Source of the DNA: Halomonas sp. BDJS001
GTDB lineage: Bacteria > Pseudomonadota > Gammaproteobacteria > Pseudomonadales > Halomonadaceae
Direction: 5' to 3'
DNA length: 64,000 nucleotides
Assembly: GCF_026104355.1 (NCBI RefSeq)
Contig: NZ_CP110535.1
Location: forward strand, 3,348,001 to 3,412,000
Below are positions 36,269 to 46,199 of the stretch, piece by piece. A program made the translations under genes and the position numbers. Numbering within the stretch: position 1 is the first letter of the stretch; the number at the start of each line of letters is the position of its first letter. The notes beneath the pieces were generated by a model. It saw nothing but the letters and a program-made list of their open reading frames with translations, was not told the DNA's origin and did not search any database.

Positions 36269-36757
36269 TTACGAGTTTAACTGTTGCCTGGAGGATCGAC
36301 GCTGCCATAGCTTTATCCCAATCGCCATTACCACCCAGGCCACCAGCGCCGCAATCACATCGTCTAACACAATGCCAAAACCGCCATGAACATACTCTGC
36401 CAGATGAATCGGCGGAGGCTTCAATCCATCGAAAAAACGGTAGACAACAAATGCCAGCGCTATCACCGCTGGGTGGCGCGCGCCGGCTAACCCAATTACC
36501 GCCAGCGGAAACGCCACATATTCATCGGCAACGATACTGCCATGATCCAACCCGGCGTAGTGCCGGGCAGCGACGTGGCAAACCGGTATCGCAAGTAGCA
36601 GCAGCGTTGCCATGATAGCGCCTTGCTGACCTAGCGGACGGCTTAACAGCCACCACGCCAGAGGGATGCCCAGCAGCGAGCCAAAGGTACCCGGCGCCAT
36701 CGGCGCTAGCCCCAGCCCAAAGCCGGTAGCTAGCCAAAAATTAACCGTATCCAGCAT
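36269..36757 (-). CDS. pgpA: Phosphatidylglycerophosphatase A
   Basis: A 162-residue inner-membrane phosphatase that dephosphorylates phosphatidylglycerol phosphate. The family motifs APGTFGSLLGIPLAW, IVADEYVAFPLAV and GGFGIVLDDVIAALVAW are visible, together with FFDGLKPPPI, where FFDIxKPWPI is usual. The start overlaps the stop of the DUF533 gene (TAATG). In many gammaproteobacteria pgpA follows thiL; here it does not. Confidence 0.88.
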   Translation of the reverse strand: MLDTVNFWLATGFGLGLAPMAPGTFGSLLGIPLAWWLLSRPLGQQGAIMATLLLLAIPVCHVAARHYAGLDHGSIVADEYVAFPLAVIGLAGARHPAVIALAFVVYRFFDGLKPPPIHLAEYVHGGFGIVLDDVIAALVAWVVMAIGIKLWQRRSSRQQLNS

Positions 36758-37500
36758 TAACCCGCCTGCTGCGCTTGACGCTCAAGTTCGTCAGTCATCT
36801 CTTTGGGTAAGTTAAGCGCACTGGCTAACTGGTCGAGCCAGGCGCGCTCCATGGGGTTTTGATCATCGGTCACGGCCACGCTGATCAGGTACATTTCCCG
36901 GGCCGCTTGAGGGGAGTCCGCTTCGCGAGCCAGCGCTTGGGCATCCAGCGGTGCTTTTAGCTGCTGCTCCACCCAGTTATGCATCTCCTGGTCGGCACCC
37001 AGGGCATCAATCTGCTCGGTAATCAGCGCCTGCTCCTGCTCATCAATATGGCCATCGGCCCGGGCAGCCATAATCATCGCCTGCAGTAACTCCAGGCTGC
37101 GGCGCTCCTGGTACTCACCGCTAAGCACTTCTACTCGCTCGCCCTCTGGCGCATTCTGGGCCGTATTTTGCTGGGCATTGCCATTTTTTGCCGCCTGGGA
37201 GCTCTGCCACGCTTTCCACGCCAGCACGCCCACCCCAGCAATGGCGCCGTATTTCAGCGCTTTACCGCCCATGCTGCGGCCGCGTTTGGAGCCGACCAAC
37301 ATACCCATGGCGCCGCCACCGAGCAGGCTCTTAACATCGAAGCCACTGGAGGAGCCGCCACCTTGACCACTGCTGCCACTGCCTAGCTGCTTAGAGAGCC
37401 CGCTCAGCATGCCTTTAACATCAACACCACTGCCACTACCGCCCTTCTGACTTCCGCCAGCTTGCTGCATCAGCTGCTGTAAAATTTTGCTTGCGTTCAT
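36757..37500 (-). CDS. DUF533 (YebE-like) inner-membrane protein
   Basis: A 247-residue protein. The first 70 residues are rich in Gly and Ser (LQQLMQQAGG, LGSGSSGQGGGSSSG), then a single hydrophobic stretch (ALKYGAIAGVGVLAWKAWQ) and a C-terminal TerB-like helical domain (about 125-247) with MIMAARADGHIDEQEQALI, an acidic metal-binding-like motif. This matches the YebE/DUF533 family, of unknown role. It overlaps pgpA, suggesting coupled translation. Confidence 0.85.
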   Translation of the reverse strand: MNASKILQQLMQQAGGSQKGGSGSGVDVKGMLSGLSKQLGSGSSGQGGGSSSGFDVKSLLGGGAMGMLVGSKRGRSMGGKALKYGAIAGVGVLAWKAWQSSQAAKNGNAQQNTAQNAPEGERVEVLSGEYQERRSLELLQAMIMAARADGHIDEQEQALITEQIDALGADQEMHNWVEQQLKAPLDAQALAREADSPQAAREMYLISVAVTDDQNPMERAWLDQLASALNLPKEMTDELERQAQQAG

Positions 37501-37636
37501 CCTTGTACTCCTAAGTAGATAGTATCTTCAGAGCTCGTTTGACGATTAAGTCACTTTATAAAACATTCTATATGAACGCAGCATGAACCAGGCCTTGGAG
37601 GAAAACTGCCTGCAATCGGCCATGCGGCGTTAAGCG

Positions 37637-40600
37637 TTAAAGAAGTGCGCCCTTTACTTCCACTGAGCTCCCCTGCCGGCTGGCACGCACGTCTATACGG
37701 ACTGGCATTTGCTCTTTGAGTTCGCTGACATGGGAGATCACGCCGATCATGCGCCCGCCCATTTGCAGTTCGCTGAGCATGGCAATGGCTTGATCCAGCG
37801 CATCCTGATCCAGGCTGCCAAAGCCCTCATCGATGAATAGCGTATCCAGTTGAATGCCGCCAGCGTACGCCTGCACTACATCCGAGAGCCCTAGCGCCAG
37901 CGAGAGCGCGGCCATAAACGACTCCCCGCCTGAGAGTGTCGCTACCGAACGGTTCTTACCGGTGTAGGTGTCGGCCACATCAAGCTCCAGCCCTGAGGCT
38001 CTGTTACCTTTGGAGGGATCTTCCCGGCGCACCAACTGATAACGCCCGCGGCTCATGCGTACCAACCGCTCCGAAGCTTGAATCAATACGTCATCCAGCA
38101 ACACTCCCAGCACAAAACGCTGCAGGCTAATACGGTGCCCCGTACGGCCGTTAGCAACCTCGCTGAGCGTGCCCCACAGCTGATACTGGGCTTCGAGCTC
38201 TGCCTGCGCCGTTTGGGCAGTCGCAAGCTTTTGACGAATGCCTCGCAGCGTGGTCAGCCTCCCATCCAGCCCCCGCCACGCCTCTAGCTGGGTGTTCTCT
38301 TCGACCTGGGCCGCCTCGGCTAGGCTGTTCAGCGCGGCCATATTTGGCGGCGTTTTGTCCGCAAGCTGGGTTTGGTAGTTCTCCAGCGCGCCCTCAAGCT
38401 CGGCCAGGCGGCGTTGGTACGCCTCTACTTGCCGAGTCAACTCTTGACGCTGAGCATCATCCAACTGCGCAGCCTGAAACGCCGCCTCATCACCAAAGGG
38501 ACTAGCCTGCAGGGCAGTTTGCCACTCTGTTTGCACCTGCTTTAGCGTCTGCTCACTACGTTCGATTCGCTCGTTCGCGCCGCGTAGCTGCTCTTCCGCC
38601 CGGGCCAGCTGGGTTTGGCTGGTCGAGAGCATCTGCTGGGCGCTCTCCCAGGCTTTTTCAAGTTGTGCGATCTGGTGTTCAAGCTCAGTGAGGGTTCGGC
38701 GCATTGCCTCAGGGTCGCGGGCATCTTCAGGCAGCGATTGGCTCAGCTGATCGCGCTGACTCTCCAGGCGTAACGCCTCCTCTTTCGCCTTCTCCACCTC
38801 GGAACGCTGGGTTTTAAGCTGCTTATCCAGCGCGCCCCACTCGCGGCGCAGCGCTTCGCGAGCGGTGGTCTGCTGGCTAATCTCACGTTCAACGCTTTCC
38901 CGGCGCTGCACTTGGCGGCGCAAGCCTTCGCAGGCATTTTGCAGCTCAGCCAGCGGGTGACTAGCCCACTCGCCCAACTGTTGGGCAAGCCGCTGGGCCT
39001 GTTCTGTATTGTAGTTAATCTGCTGAGTGAGCTGATGGTGATGACGTTCGGCACCCTGACGCGCTTGGCGGGCCTGCTCTTGCGCCATCCTGGCTTCTTC
39101 AACCTGCGCCTGACTGACCACATTGGCACTATCAACCGCTGGGGCTGGATGCTCCAGGCTGCCACACACCGGGCAGGGCACATCCTGTTCAAGAGTAAGC
39201 GCTAACAGTGCGGCCTGCCCCTGGTGCCAGCGCATCTCCTGCTCAGTGGCGTGGCGTTGCGCGTGCTCTGCTTCGCTTTGCAGACGGTTGAGTGTCTCTG
39301 TCGCCTGCTGCTGTTGGCTGGTTAACTCACGCGCTTGCCGGGCGAGTTCATCCAGCTCTTGGCGCTGGGTCAGCAGGTCGTTATGGCGGCTTAGCTCAGC
39401 GGGGGCGCTGGCCAGTTGCTGAAACTCTGTCTGTAAGCGTTCCAGATTAACGCTAATCGCTTCGCCCTGCTGGCGAATATTGTCTAGCTGCGCCTCATCA
39501 CGCTTGAGCGCACTATCAGCGTGTTGCCAGGTGGCCTGCACCGTTTTAAAACGCGCCTGCAACTCGCTTAACTGCTGGCTTTTATGAATAAATTCGCCCA
39601 ATTGCCGATGCCGTTCCCGGAGGGCGGGGAGCTCTGCCTGACGCTGGCGTGCCACTTCTAACGCCTGCTGCGCCTGCTCTGCGTTAGTACGTTGTGTGGC
39701 TAACGCGGCTTGCGCCAGTCGCTGCTCGGCCTGGGCGGTGTTCAGCGTCTGCTGCGCTTGGTCTAAGGCAGCTCTCTGTGGGCGCAGCGCCTGGGCGTGG
39801 GTGCTTTGCGCTAAACGCTCCTTACAGCTTTCTATCTCAGCGTGCTGCTCAAGATGGCGGGCTTTATCCGCCGCCAGCTGATCCCGGGCCTCAAATTGGC
39901 GCTGCAGTGCCATGGCCTCATCACGCTGCTTTTCGGCGCTACGTCGCTGCTGCTGGGCGGTTTCAAAGCGTTGCCGCGCTTGGTCTACCTGGGGTGTCAG
40001 CGCTTCAAGCTCTTGCCCTAACGCGGCTTCGCTCTCAAGCTCTCCCCCGGCGAGGATGCCACTGATATGCTGGCGATGATCACTCACTGCCCGCTCGATT
40101 TGATTGGCCTGGGTGCGCAGGCGTTCTTCGATTCGCTGAAAAATCTGGGTTTGAAACAGCTGGGAGAAAATCACTTCGCGCTCTTTGGAGCCTGCCAGCA
40201 GCAGTTCACGAAACTTGCCCTGGGGGAGCACCATCACTTGGCGAAACTGGTTGGCATCCAGGCCGATCAGGGTTTGTAGCTCGGCGGTGGCATCGTTGAC
40301 CTTGCGCGCCACCAGGCAGGTCTCTACATCACCATCGGCTTTTAATCGCCACAGCTGGGCTTCCGCGTTATGAGTGGTGGTGCCTTCGCCGCGGGCTTTG
40401 GGGCGCTCCTGCTGGGGAACCCGGCGCACCCGGTAATCCACACCCCGCAGGCGAAAGTCCAGCGTCACTTCGGTTAGCAGGGAGGCATCGGCCTGGTCGC
40501 AGCGCATCTGCGCCGGATCACGCTCATTGCCCGTGGTCTGGCCGTAGAGCGCAAAACAGAGCGCATCGAGAATCGAGCTTTTACCGGCGCCGGTGGGGCC

Positions 40601-40702
40601 ATTAATCAGAAACAGCGGACTTCTTCCAAGCGCGGTGAAGTCGATGGTCTCACTGCCCGCAAAGGGCCCAAACGCCTGCATGGTAAGGGTTAGCGGTGTC
40701 AT
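37637..40702 (-). CDS. sbcC: Exonuclease subunit SbcC (Rad50-like)
   Basis: A 1021-residue SMC-like ATPase that with SbcD cleaves DNA hairpins and processes double-strand breaks. N-terminal FGPFAGSETIDF and Walker A GPTGAGKSS (about residues 35-43) are followed by long glutamine-rich coiled coils, a zinc hook CPVCG near residue 508, and the C-terminal ABC signature TLSGGESFMAALSLALG with Walker B LFIDEGFGSLD. The start overlaps the sbcD stop by 4 bases. Length is normal. Confidence 0.96.
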   Translation of the reverse strand: MTPLTLTMQAFGPFAGSETIDFTALGRSPLFLINGPTGAGKSSILDALCFALYGQTTGNERDPAQMRCDQADASLLTEVTLDFRLRGVDYRVRRVPQQERPKARGEGTTTHNAEAQLWRLKADGDVETCLVARKVNDATAELQTLIGLDANQFRQVMVLPQGKFRELLLAGSKEREVIFSQLFQTQIFQRIEERLRTQANQIERAVSDHRQHISGILAGGELESEAALGQELEALTPQVDQARQRFETAQQQRRSAEKQRDEAMALQRQFEARDQLAADKARHLEQHAEIESCKERLAQSTHAQALRPQRAALDQAQQTLNTAQAEQRLAQAALATQRTNAEQAQQALEVARQRQAELPALRERHRQLGEFIHKSQQLSELQARFKTVQATWQHADSALKRDEAQLDNIRQQGEAISVNLERLQTEFQQLASAPAELSRHNDLLTQRQELDELARQARELTSQQQQATETLNRLQSEAEHAQRHATEQEMRWHQGQAALLALTLEQDVPCPVCGSLEHPAPAVDSANVVSQAQVEEARMAQEQARQARQGAERHHHQLTQQINYNTEQAQRLAQQLGEWASHPLAELQNACEGLRRQVQRRESVEREISQQTTAREALRREWGALDKQLKTQRSEVEKAKEEALRLESQRDQLSQSLPEDARDPEAMRRTLTELEHQIAQLEKAWESAQQMLSTSQTQLARAEEQLRGANERIERSEQTLKQVQTEWQTALQASPFGDEAAFQAAQLDDAQRQELTRQVEAYQRRLAELEGALENYQTQLADKTPPNMAALNSLAEAAQVEENTQLEAWRGLDGRLTTLRGIRQKLATAQTAQAELEAQYQLWGTLSEVANGRTGHRISLQRFVLGVLLDDVLIQASERLVRMSRGRYQLVRREDPSKGNRASGLELDVADTYTGKNRSVATLSGGESFMAALSLALGLSDVVQAYAGGIQLDTLFIDEGFGSLDQDALDQAIAMLSELQMGGRMIGVISHVSELKEQMPVRIDVRASRQGSSVEVKGALL

Positions 40703-41847
40703 CCCTGAGCCTCTTCATCACGGCTAAGCTCGCCTATTAGTGTGCTTATCGCCTCGGTTTGTTGGTCGGTCAGGGGCTCACCACTGGCCTGGGCGAAGAA
40801 GTCGCTGAACATATCCAGGGTGCTGAACTTCAGCCGCTCGCGGTCGAGCTGCTGATTACCACGGGCATCCAGCATGCCAGGCTTCTCCAGGTGCAGCACG
40901 TTGGGATACACCTCACGCAGCTTGCCCATGGGGTCGAGAATGGCGTGACGATCGGTAAGCCTCACCAGCAGATAGTCATCAGCTTGAGGGTCTGTTCGCC
41001 CCTGGGCGATCAATGCATCAATCTCGCCCTCTAGTACGCGCACTTCACGGCTGGGTAGTAACGGAACCTGTTCAATCCGAGTGACGCCGGTCGCATCAAG
41101 ATCCACCAGCGTTACGCCTTTACGCTGGCTGGCTTCGGAAAAGCTGTACTTGAGCAGCGAGCCGCTGTAGCGAATATGCTCGCCACCGCGGTACTGAGGG
41201 CCATGCAGGTGGCCAAGCGCTACGTAATCAAAGCCTTGCATCGGCTCCCAGGCGACGCTTTCGGCGCCGCCCAGGGTCAGCGGGCGTTCAGAGTCAGAAG
41301 CACTACCGCCATCCACAAAGCAGTGGCTCATCAAAATGCAGGGGCGTGCGGGGTGGCGCTGCTCTTCGATACGTTCAACCAAATAGCGGTGGGCAGCGTC
41401 AAAATCGCGTACCTCAACGTTAAACTGGCTGCGCACATGCTCAGGGTCGGCGTAGGGAATGCCGAACACATCGACTTCAACGCCCTTAATCGCCAGCGTG
41501 ACGGGAGTGGCAAAGTCGGCGAGGTCGGAAAGAATATGCAACCCGGCCTGGCGCAGGTGGCGGGCGCCGAAGCGTAAACGTTCGGCTCCGTCGTGGTTGC
41601 CTGAGATCATCACTACCGGCAATTTGCGCTCTTCGCAGAACGCGTGGAGCACGTCATCCAGCAGCGTTACCGCCGCAGAGGGTGGCACCGAACGGTCGTA
41701 GATATCGCCCGCGATCAGCACCGCATCGACGTTCTCCCGGTCGATGATCTCAATAAGTTGATCGAGCACATAGCGCTGATCATCCAGCAACGAAAGGTTG
41801 TGGAACAGCCGCCCCAGGTGCCAATCGGCGGTGTGAAGTAGACGCAT
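40699..41847 (-). CDS. sbcD: Exonuclease subunit SbcD (Mre11-like)
   Basis: A 382-residue metallophosphoesterase nuclease. The metal-binding motifs TADWHLGR, IAGDIYDRSVPP, ISGNHDGAERL, SHCFVDG and LGHLHGPQ run in the order expected for Mre11-type enzymes. The ATG at 41847 (MRLLHTADWH) is the family start; the ORF extends six codons further upstream without support. It overlaps sbcC by 4 bases and follows nadE by 88 bp. Confidence 0.95.
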   Translation of the reverse strand: MRLLHTADWHLGRLFHNLSLLDDQRYVLDQLIEIIDRENVDAVLIAGDIYDRSVPPSAAVTLLDDVLHAFCEERKLPVVMISGNHDGAERLRFGARHLRQAGLHILSDLADFATPVTLAIKGVEVDVFGIPYADPEHVRSQFNVEVRDFDAAHRYLVERIEEQRHPARPCILMSHCFVDGGSASDSERPLTLGGAESVAWEPMQGFDYVALGHLHGPQYRGGEHIRYSGSLLKYSFSEASQRKGVTLVDLDATGVTRIEQVPLLPSREVRVLEGEIDALIAQGRTDPQADDYLLVRLTDRHAILDPMGKLREVYPNVLHLEKPGMLDARGNQQLDRERLKFSTLDMFSDFFAQASGEPLTDQQTEAISTLIGELSRDEEAQG

Positions 41848-41935
41848 AACAAGCTCAACTGCCAATAGTGTAGCGGCATCATAACAACCTAATAGGGCTG
41901 CGTTTAGCGCTTGCGTGAGCTTGTATCAAATGGTG

Positions 41936-42761
41936 CTACGGCGTTTTGGGTAGCTGGCGTTTATGTTCGGTGCGTTGATAGGTGCGGGTAATGGTTGTGT
42001 AAGCCTGCTCGCTCACCTCCTGGCCGCTAAGAAACGCGTCGATTTCAGCGTAGGTGACCCCCATTGCCTCTTCATCAGCCAATTGAGGTTTCAGTGATTC
42101 CAAATCCGCAGTGGGCAGTTTCTCGACCAGGGAGGCGGGCGCACCCAAGGCGGCGCCAATCTCTCTTACCTGCGCTTTGGTAAGACCGGTCAGTGGCGCC
42201 AAGTCGCATGCACCGTCACCATATTTGGTGAAAAAACCCATCAACGCTTCCGCCGCTTGATCAGTCCCCACCACTAAACCTGACTTAGCCCCCGCGACGG
42301 CATATTGGGCAACCATGCGCTGTCGCGCCTTGATATTGCCCAATACAAAGTCCCTCTGAGCAGCATCTTTAAACTCCAGCCCCCCTTCTTCCAGAGAAGT
42401 TAGCATAGCGTCGCTAGCAGGCTTTACGTTTACTGCTAACACTTCATCGGGGCCGATAAAGGTGAGTGCCTGTTGAGCGTCCTCTTCATCTTTCTGGTTT
42501 CCGTAAGGCAAGCGCATCGCGTAGAAACAGGCGTCAAACCCTTTATCGCGGGCTTTTTCGACGGCTAACTGGGCTAACCGCCCCGCAACAGTTGAGTCCA
42601 CGCCACCACTGATTACCCAGTACCAGCCCGTGCTGGCCTGTCTCTAGCATTTGGCTGCAAAGAAACTCGACCCGAGTATTGATTTCATCACGCGGCGCAA
42701 TAGATGCCTTCACCTGTAACGCTGACTGAATAAGCTGTTGCTGATCTGCTTGTTGAGTCAT
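41936..42761 (-). pseudogene. nadE: Ammonia-dependent NAD synthetase, frameshifted at about 42613
   Basis: NadE converts deamido-NAD to NAD in the cytoplasm. The first frame (ATG 42761, GGAGG upstream) reads MTQQADQQQLIQSAL to HGLVLG and then runs off into NQWWRG. Removing one base at the TT pair 42613-42614 restores [17 protein letters not shown], the P-loop of the PP-ATPase family, and the rest of the protein ([39 protein letters not shown]) to the stop. The restored enzyme has about 274 residues, the E. coli NadE size. Since NAD synthesis is essential, either another nadE exists or this is a sequence error. Confidence 0.88.
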
Positions 42762-42800
42762 TGCTCGTTCTGCCTCCATGCAATTAATAGAGAACCGTTG

Positions 42801-43316
42801 TTACGACTCATCCACGCGCGGCGCGTTACCTGCCAGCACCTCACCATGCTGCTGCGGAACCATTTCCAGAGCGTAGTGGGCGGCAGCGAGACGAACCTGA
42901 TTCCGGTCACCTGAGAAACGCCGCGTTTCGGTGGTTAGGAATATCTGTTGGTTATGCCGAAAGGCCCAGGCAAAGCATACCGTACCGACGGGTATTCCAT
43001 CGTGAGGCTCAGGCCCCGCAATCCCCGTATTGGCCAGCGCTACATTGGCGTCATTATTATTTAATGCGCCCAATGCCATTTCACGCACGGTTGCTTCACT
43101 GGTTAACCCGTGGTTATCGATGGTTTTAAAACTGACGGCCAAGTAGCGGTTTTTGGCCTTGGGTGAGTAAACCGCTAATCCACAGTCTATCGATTGCCCG
43201 CTGCCCGGCACTCTGGCGAGTTCGGAAACAATTAACCCCGCAGTACAAGACTCCGCTGTGGCCATTTTAAGTTCATGCTTTTGTAAATACTCGCTAACTT
43301 TTTCAAGCAGTTCCAT
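42801..43316 (-). CDS. pncC: Nicotinamide-nucleotide amidohydrolase PncC (CinA C-terminal family)
   Basis: A 171-residue stand-alone CinA_C domain that deamidates NMN to NaMN in pyridine-nucleotide salvage. ATAESCTAGLIVSELARVPG, YSPKAKNRYLAV, ANTGIAGPEPHDGIPVGTVCFA and RRFSGDRNQVR match the family. It precedes nadE by 40 bp in the same direction, and the two make adjacent steps of NAD metabolism, so co-expression is logical. Confidence 0.9.
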   Translation of the reverse strand: MELLEKVSEYLQKHELKMATAESCTAGLIVSELARVPGSGQSIDCGLAVYSPKAKNRYLAVSFKTIDNHGLTSEATVREMALGALNNNDANVALANTGIAGPEPHDGIPVGTVCFAWAFRHNQQIFLTTETRRFSGDRNQVRLAAAHYALEMVPQQHGEVLAGNAPRVDES

Positions 43317-43459
43317 TGCTCATCTCCTTATCACGCCATGAACCCCAACGTTCTTTTTGGCGCCATTTAGGCACTATAGTTAAGAGCTTTGATTTGTCTA
43401 ACCTCTGCGGTGAATCTTAATATTGTTTATGCTCATAGCGCGTCTTACCAGTTGCTAAT

Positions 43460-43486
43460 AAAAAGCCCCGCTCAATATGGCGGGGC
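43460..43486 (-). terminator. Terminator of the DASS transporter gene
   Basis: A 7-bp stem GCCCCGC/GCGGGGC with an 8-base loop; on the minus strand the second arm is followed by five T residues. It lies 23 bp after the transporter stop codon. Confidence 0.8.
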
Positions 43487-43508
43487 GACTAATCACTCAA
43501 CAGCGTTT

Positions 43509-45161
43509 CTAACGTCGGAAAGCGTCAGGGTAATTGGTGAGATCAACCCCCCACATAATCGGCAGAAGGAAATACACCGCTGCCACAATCAGCAACATGG
43601 CGATGATGTTGATCCAGAAGCCGGTACGCACCATCTCGATGATTTTTAGCTTGCCAGTGGCAAAGATAATGGCGTTGGGCGGGGTGCCCACCGGCAGCAT
43701 AAAGGCGCAGTTGGCGGCCATGGCCGCGGGCACCATCAGCACGAAGGGGTGGATATCCAGCGCCAGCGCCAACGACGCCAGCACCGGCAGAATCATGGTG
43801 GCCGTAGCGGTATTTGAAGTGATTTCGGTTAAGAACAGCACCATGCCGGTCGCCAGCAGAATCACCAGCAGGAAGTTGACGCCCTCCAGCACGCTCATCT
43901 GCCCGCCGATCCACTCCGCCAGGCCGGACGAACCGAAGCCTGCAGCAATCGCCAACCCTCCTCCGAATAGCAGCAGAATGCCCCAGGGGACGTCTTTTGC
44001 CACGTCCCAACCCAGCAGGCAGCCGCCTTTGTTTTTCGAGGGGATCAGAAACAGCAGGAGCGCGGCGACAATCGCGATCATGGTGTCATTGATACCGGGG
44101 ATATTGATGATCTGACCTTGCCACAAAAACGAACGGGTGATCCACATAAAGGCCGCAAACAGGAAAACCGCCAGCACCGCTTTCTCTTCGAAGCTGGTGT
44201 TACCCAGCGCCGCTTTTTCCTTGTTAATCAGCTCTCGGCCACCCGGCAGGTGACTAAACTCGATGCGGAAAAATACCCGCGTCAGTAGCAGCCAAGTGCT
44301 AAACAGCAGCACCACTACCACAGGGAAAGCAAACATCAGCCAGCCGGCAAAGGAGATCTCAATGCCAAACAGCTCATTGACAATCGCGGCCAGGATGATA
44401 TTGGGCGGAGTACCAATGAGCGTGCCCAATCCACCAATGGTACCGCCGTAGCCGATACCAAAAATGAGTGTTTTGCTGAATTTATCGATTTCAGCGCTGT
44501 GGTCGCCGTCACTCTTAGCCAGCTCTTGGCTCACCTGATACACGATAGCGGTACCGATGGGGAGCATCATCATCACCGAGGCGGTGTTGGAGACCCACAT
44601 CGACAAAAAGCCAGTCGCGGCCATAAAACCAAACACGATGCTATTAATACTGGTGCCCAGCACGGCAATAATCGACAGCGCGATACGCTTGTGTAAATCC
44701 CACTTTTCCATCGCCAGGGCGATCATAAAGCCACCCAGGAAAAGGAAAATAATCGGATTGCCGTAAGCAGCAGTCACCGTATTACCATCCAGCGCACCGG
44801 TAATCGGTAAAAGCACAATGGGCAACAACGAGGTGGCGGGAATAGGAATGGCTTCAGTGATCCACCATACCGCCACCCACAGAGTGGTAGCGAGCACCAT
44901 GCGCCCTTCAAAGCTTAAGTCCTCAGGGTGAAAGAACATCACCACAAAAGCGAACAACAGCGGGCCAAGCAGCAGGCCAACCTTCTGCGGCGTAGTGTAG
45001 GCAGGCGGCTTGGGTTGATGGGAAGGATCGCGGCGCTTGGCATTGGAAGCCGCGGCGTTGGCGGCCCCACCCGTTGGCAGCGCGCACATCAATAGGTTTT
45101 TGGCTTGGTAGTGGGAGTGCCATAGCTGATCCCATACCGTCATCAGGGCAGTTTTATGCAT
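43509..45161 (-). CDS. DASS (SLC13)-family sodium:dicarboxylate/anion symporter
   Basis: A polytopic transporter of about 550 residues. LWVAVWWITEAIPIPATSLLPIVLLP, WVSNTASVMMMLPIGTAI (first SNT motif), GGTIGGLGTLIGTPPNIILA and TEITSNTATATMILPVL (second SNT motif) followed by MLPVGTPPNAIIF define the family, which takes up dicarboxylates such as succinate with sodium. The N-terminus before PQKVGLLLGPLLF is an unusual polar extension of about 75 residues. The start is uncertain: 45161 (MHKTALMTVW) is chosen over an upstream start at 45209. Confidence 0.88.
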   Translation of the reverse strand: MHKTALMTVWDQLWHSHYQAKNLLMCALPTGGAANAAASNAKRRDPSHQPKPPAYTTPQKVGLLLGPLLFAFVVMFFHPEDLSFEGRMVLATTLWVAVWWITEAIPIPATSLLPIVLLPITGALDGNTVTAAYGNPIIFLFLGGFMIALAMEKWDLHKRIALSIIAVLGTSINSIVFGFMAATGFLSMWVSNTASVMMMLPIGTAIVYQVSQELAKSDGDHSAEIDKFSKTLIFGIGYGGTIGGLGTLIGTPPNIILAAIVNELFGIEISFAGWLMFAFPVVVVLLFSTWLLLTRVFFRIEFSHLPGGRELINKEKAALGNTSFEEKAVLAVFLFAAFMWITRSFLWQGQIINIPGINDTMIAIVAALLLFLIPSKNKGGCLLGWDVAKDVPWGILLLFGGGLAIAAGFGSSGLAEWIGGQMSVLEGVNFLLVILLATGMVLFLTEITSNTATATMILPVLASLALALDIHPFVLMVPAAMAANCAFMLPVGTPPNAIIFATGKLKIIEMVRTGFWINIIAMLLIVAAVYFLLPIMWGVDLTNYPDAFRR

Positions 45162-45430
45162 ACTATTTGCGCCACTTACGGTCAGAGTGAAAAGAATAAG
45201 AGCCAACATCCAGGTAAATAATCCACCCGATGGGCAACGCGGAACCTCTTTTGGCGCCCTTTATTAACTGCAATAGGCAATTAGTCCAGTGCTTTACCTG
45301 TGATTACAACCAAAGTCTAACAACTTTAGTTTAGCTATGCGTAAATGCGAACAGTGGCATAAACGTATGAACCGGGTAAGTTAAAGGTACTATATAACGT
45401 CAATTTTTCCCCTACCTTGAGGAGAACCGC

Positions 45431-46060
45431 GTGCTTGATCGTTGGACAATGCCGCTAACACATGGCCCTCTGCAACGAATCGCGCAGCCGTTGCATCAAA
45501 AAGGCATCTCTCCCGATCAGGTGACGCTGGGCACATTTTTGATGGGCATGACGGCCTTACCGCTTTTGGCCTATGAGCAGTATGGGCTAGCCCTGCTGGT
45601 CATTTTGCTCAACCGGCTCGGTGATGGCATTGATGGCGCATTGGCGCGGTTAAGTAATAACACCAGCGATGCCGGTGGCTTTCTTGATATAGGCCTCGAT
45701 TTTGTCTTCTACGCCGCAGTGGTACTGGGTTTTGCGCTGGCTAACCCCAGCCAGAACGCGCTCGTCGCTGCGTTGCTGTTATTTGCCTTTATCGGTACAG
45801 GCACCTCCTTTCTTGCCTTTGCAATTGCCGCCAAACAGCAGGCCATAGAGCGCCCTCACTTTCCCAACAAAGCGTTCTACTATTTAGAGGGATTAACCGA
45901 AGGCACTGAAACCGTGCTGGCGCTGGTGATTTTCTGTTTATTCCCTGACCATTTTCCAACACTGGCAACACTATTTGCGATTGCTTGTCTGGTGACGGTG
46001 GTGACACGGCTATGGGGGGGTTACTGGACACTGCGCAGGCATATTGCTGAAAGAGAGTAG
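45431..46060 (+). CDS. CDP-alcohol phosphatidyltransferase family membrane protein
   Basis: A 209-residue membrane enzyme with about six helices. The catalytic signature D-G-x2-A-R-x8-G-x3-D-x3-D is complete in DGALARLSNNTSDAGGFLDIGLD-type spacing near residues 68-90. Such enzymes join a CDP-lipid to an alcohol in phospholipid synthesis; the alcohol is not predictable. A GAGGAG ribosome site precedes the GTG start. It diverges from the DASS gene. Confidence 0.88.
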   Translation: MLDRWTMPLTHGPLQRIAQPLHQKGISPDQVTLGTFLMGMTALPLLAYEQYGLALLVILLNRLGDGIDGALARLSNNTSDAGGFLDIGLDFVFYAAVVLGFALANPSQNALVAALLLFAFIGTGTSFLAFAIAAKQQAIERPHFPNKAFYYLEGLTEGTETVLALVIFCLFPDHFPTLATLFAIACLVTVVTRLWGGYWTLRRHIAERE

Positions 46061-46199
46061 TTTACAGCCCCCTTCTTCGCATTTGCTTCTCACTCACGGC
46101 TATATTAAGCTCAGTTTCGTACAACACGCGTACAACTCAAATTCAGGCAGTTACCGTAAGCTAACCGCCGCCATATTAGCAATCACACGGAGCCGTGAT

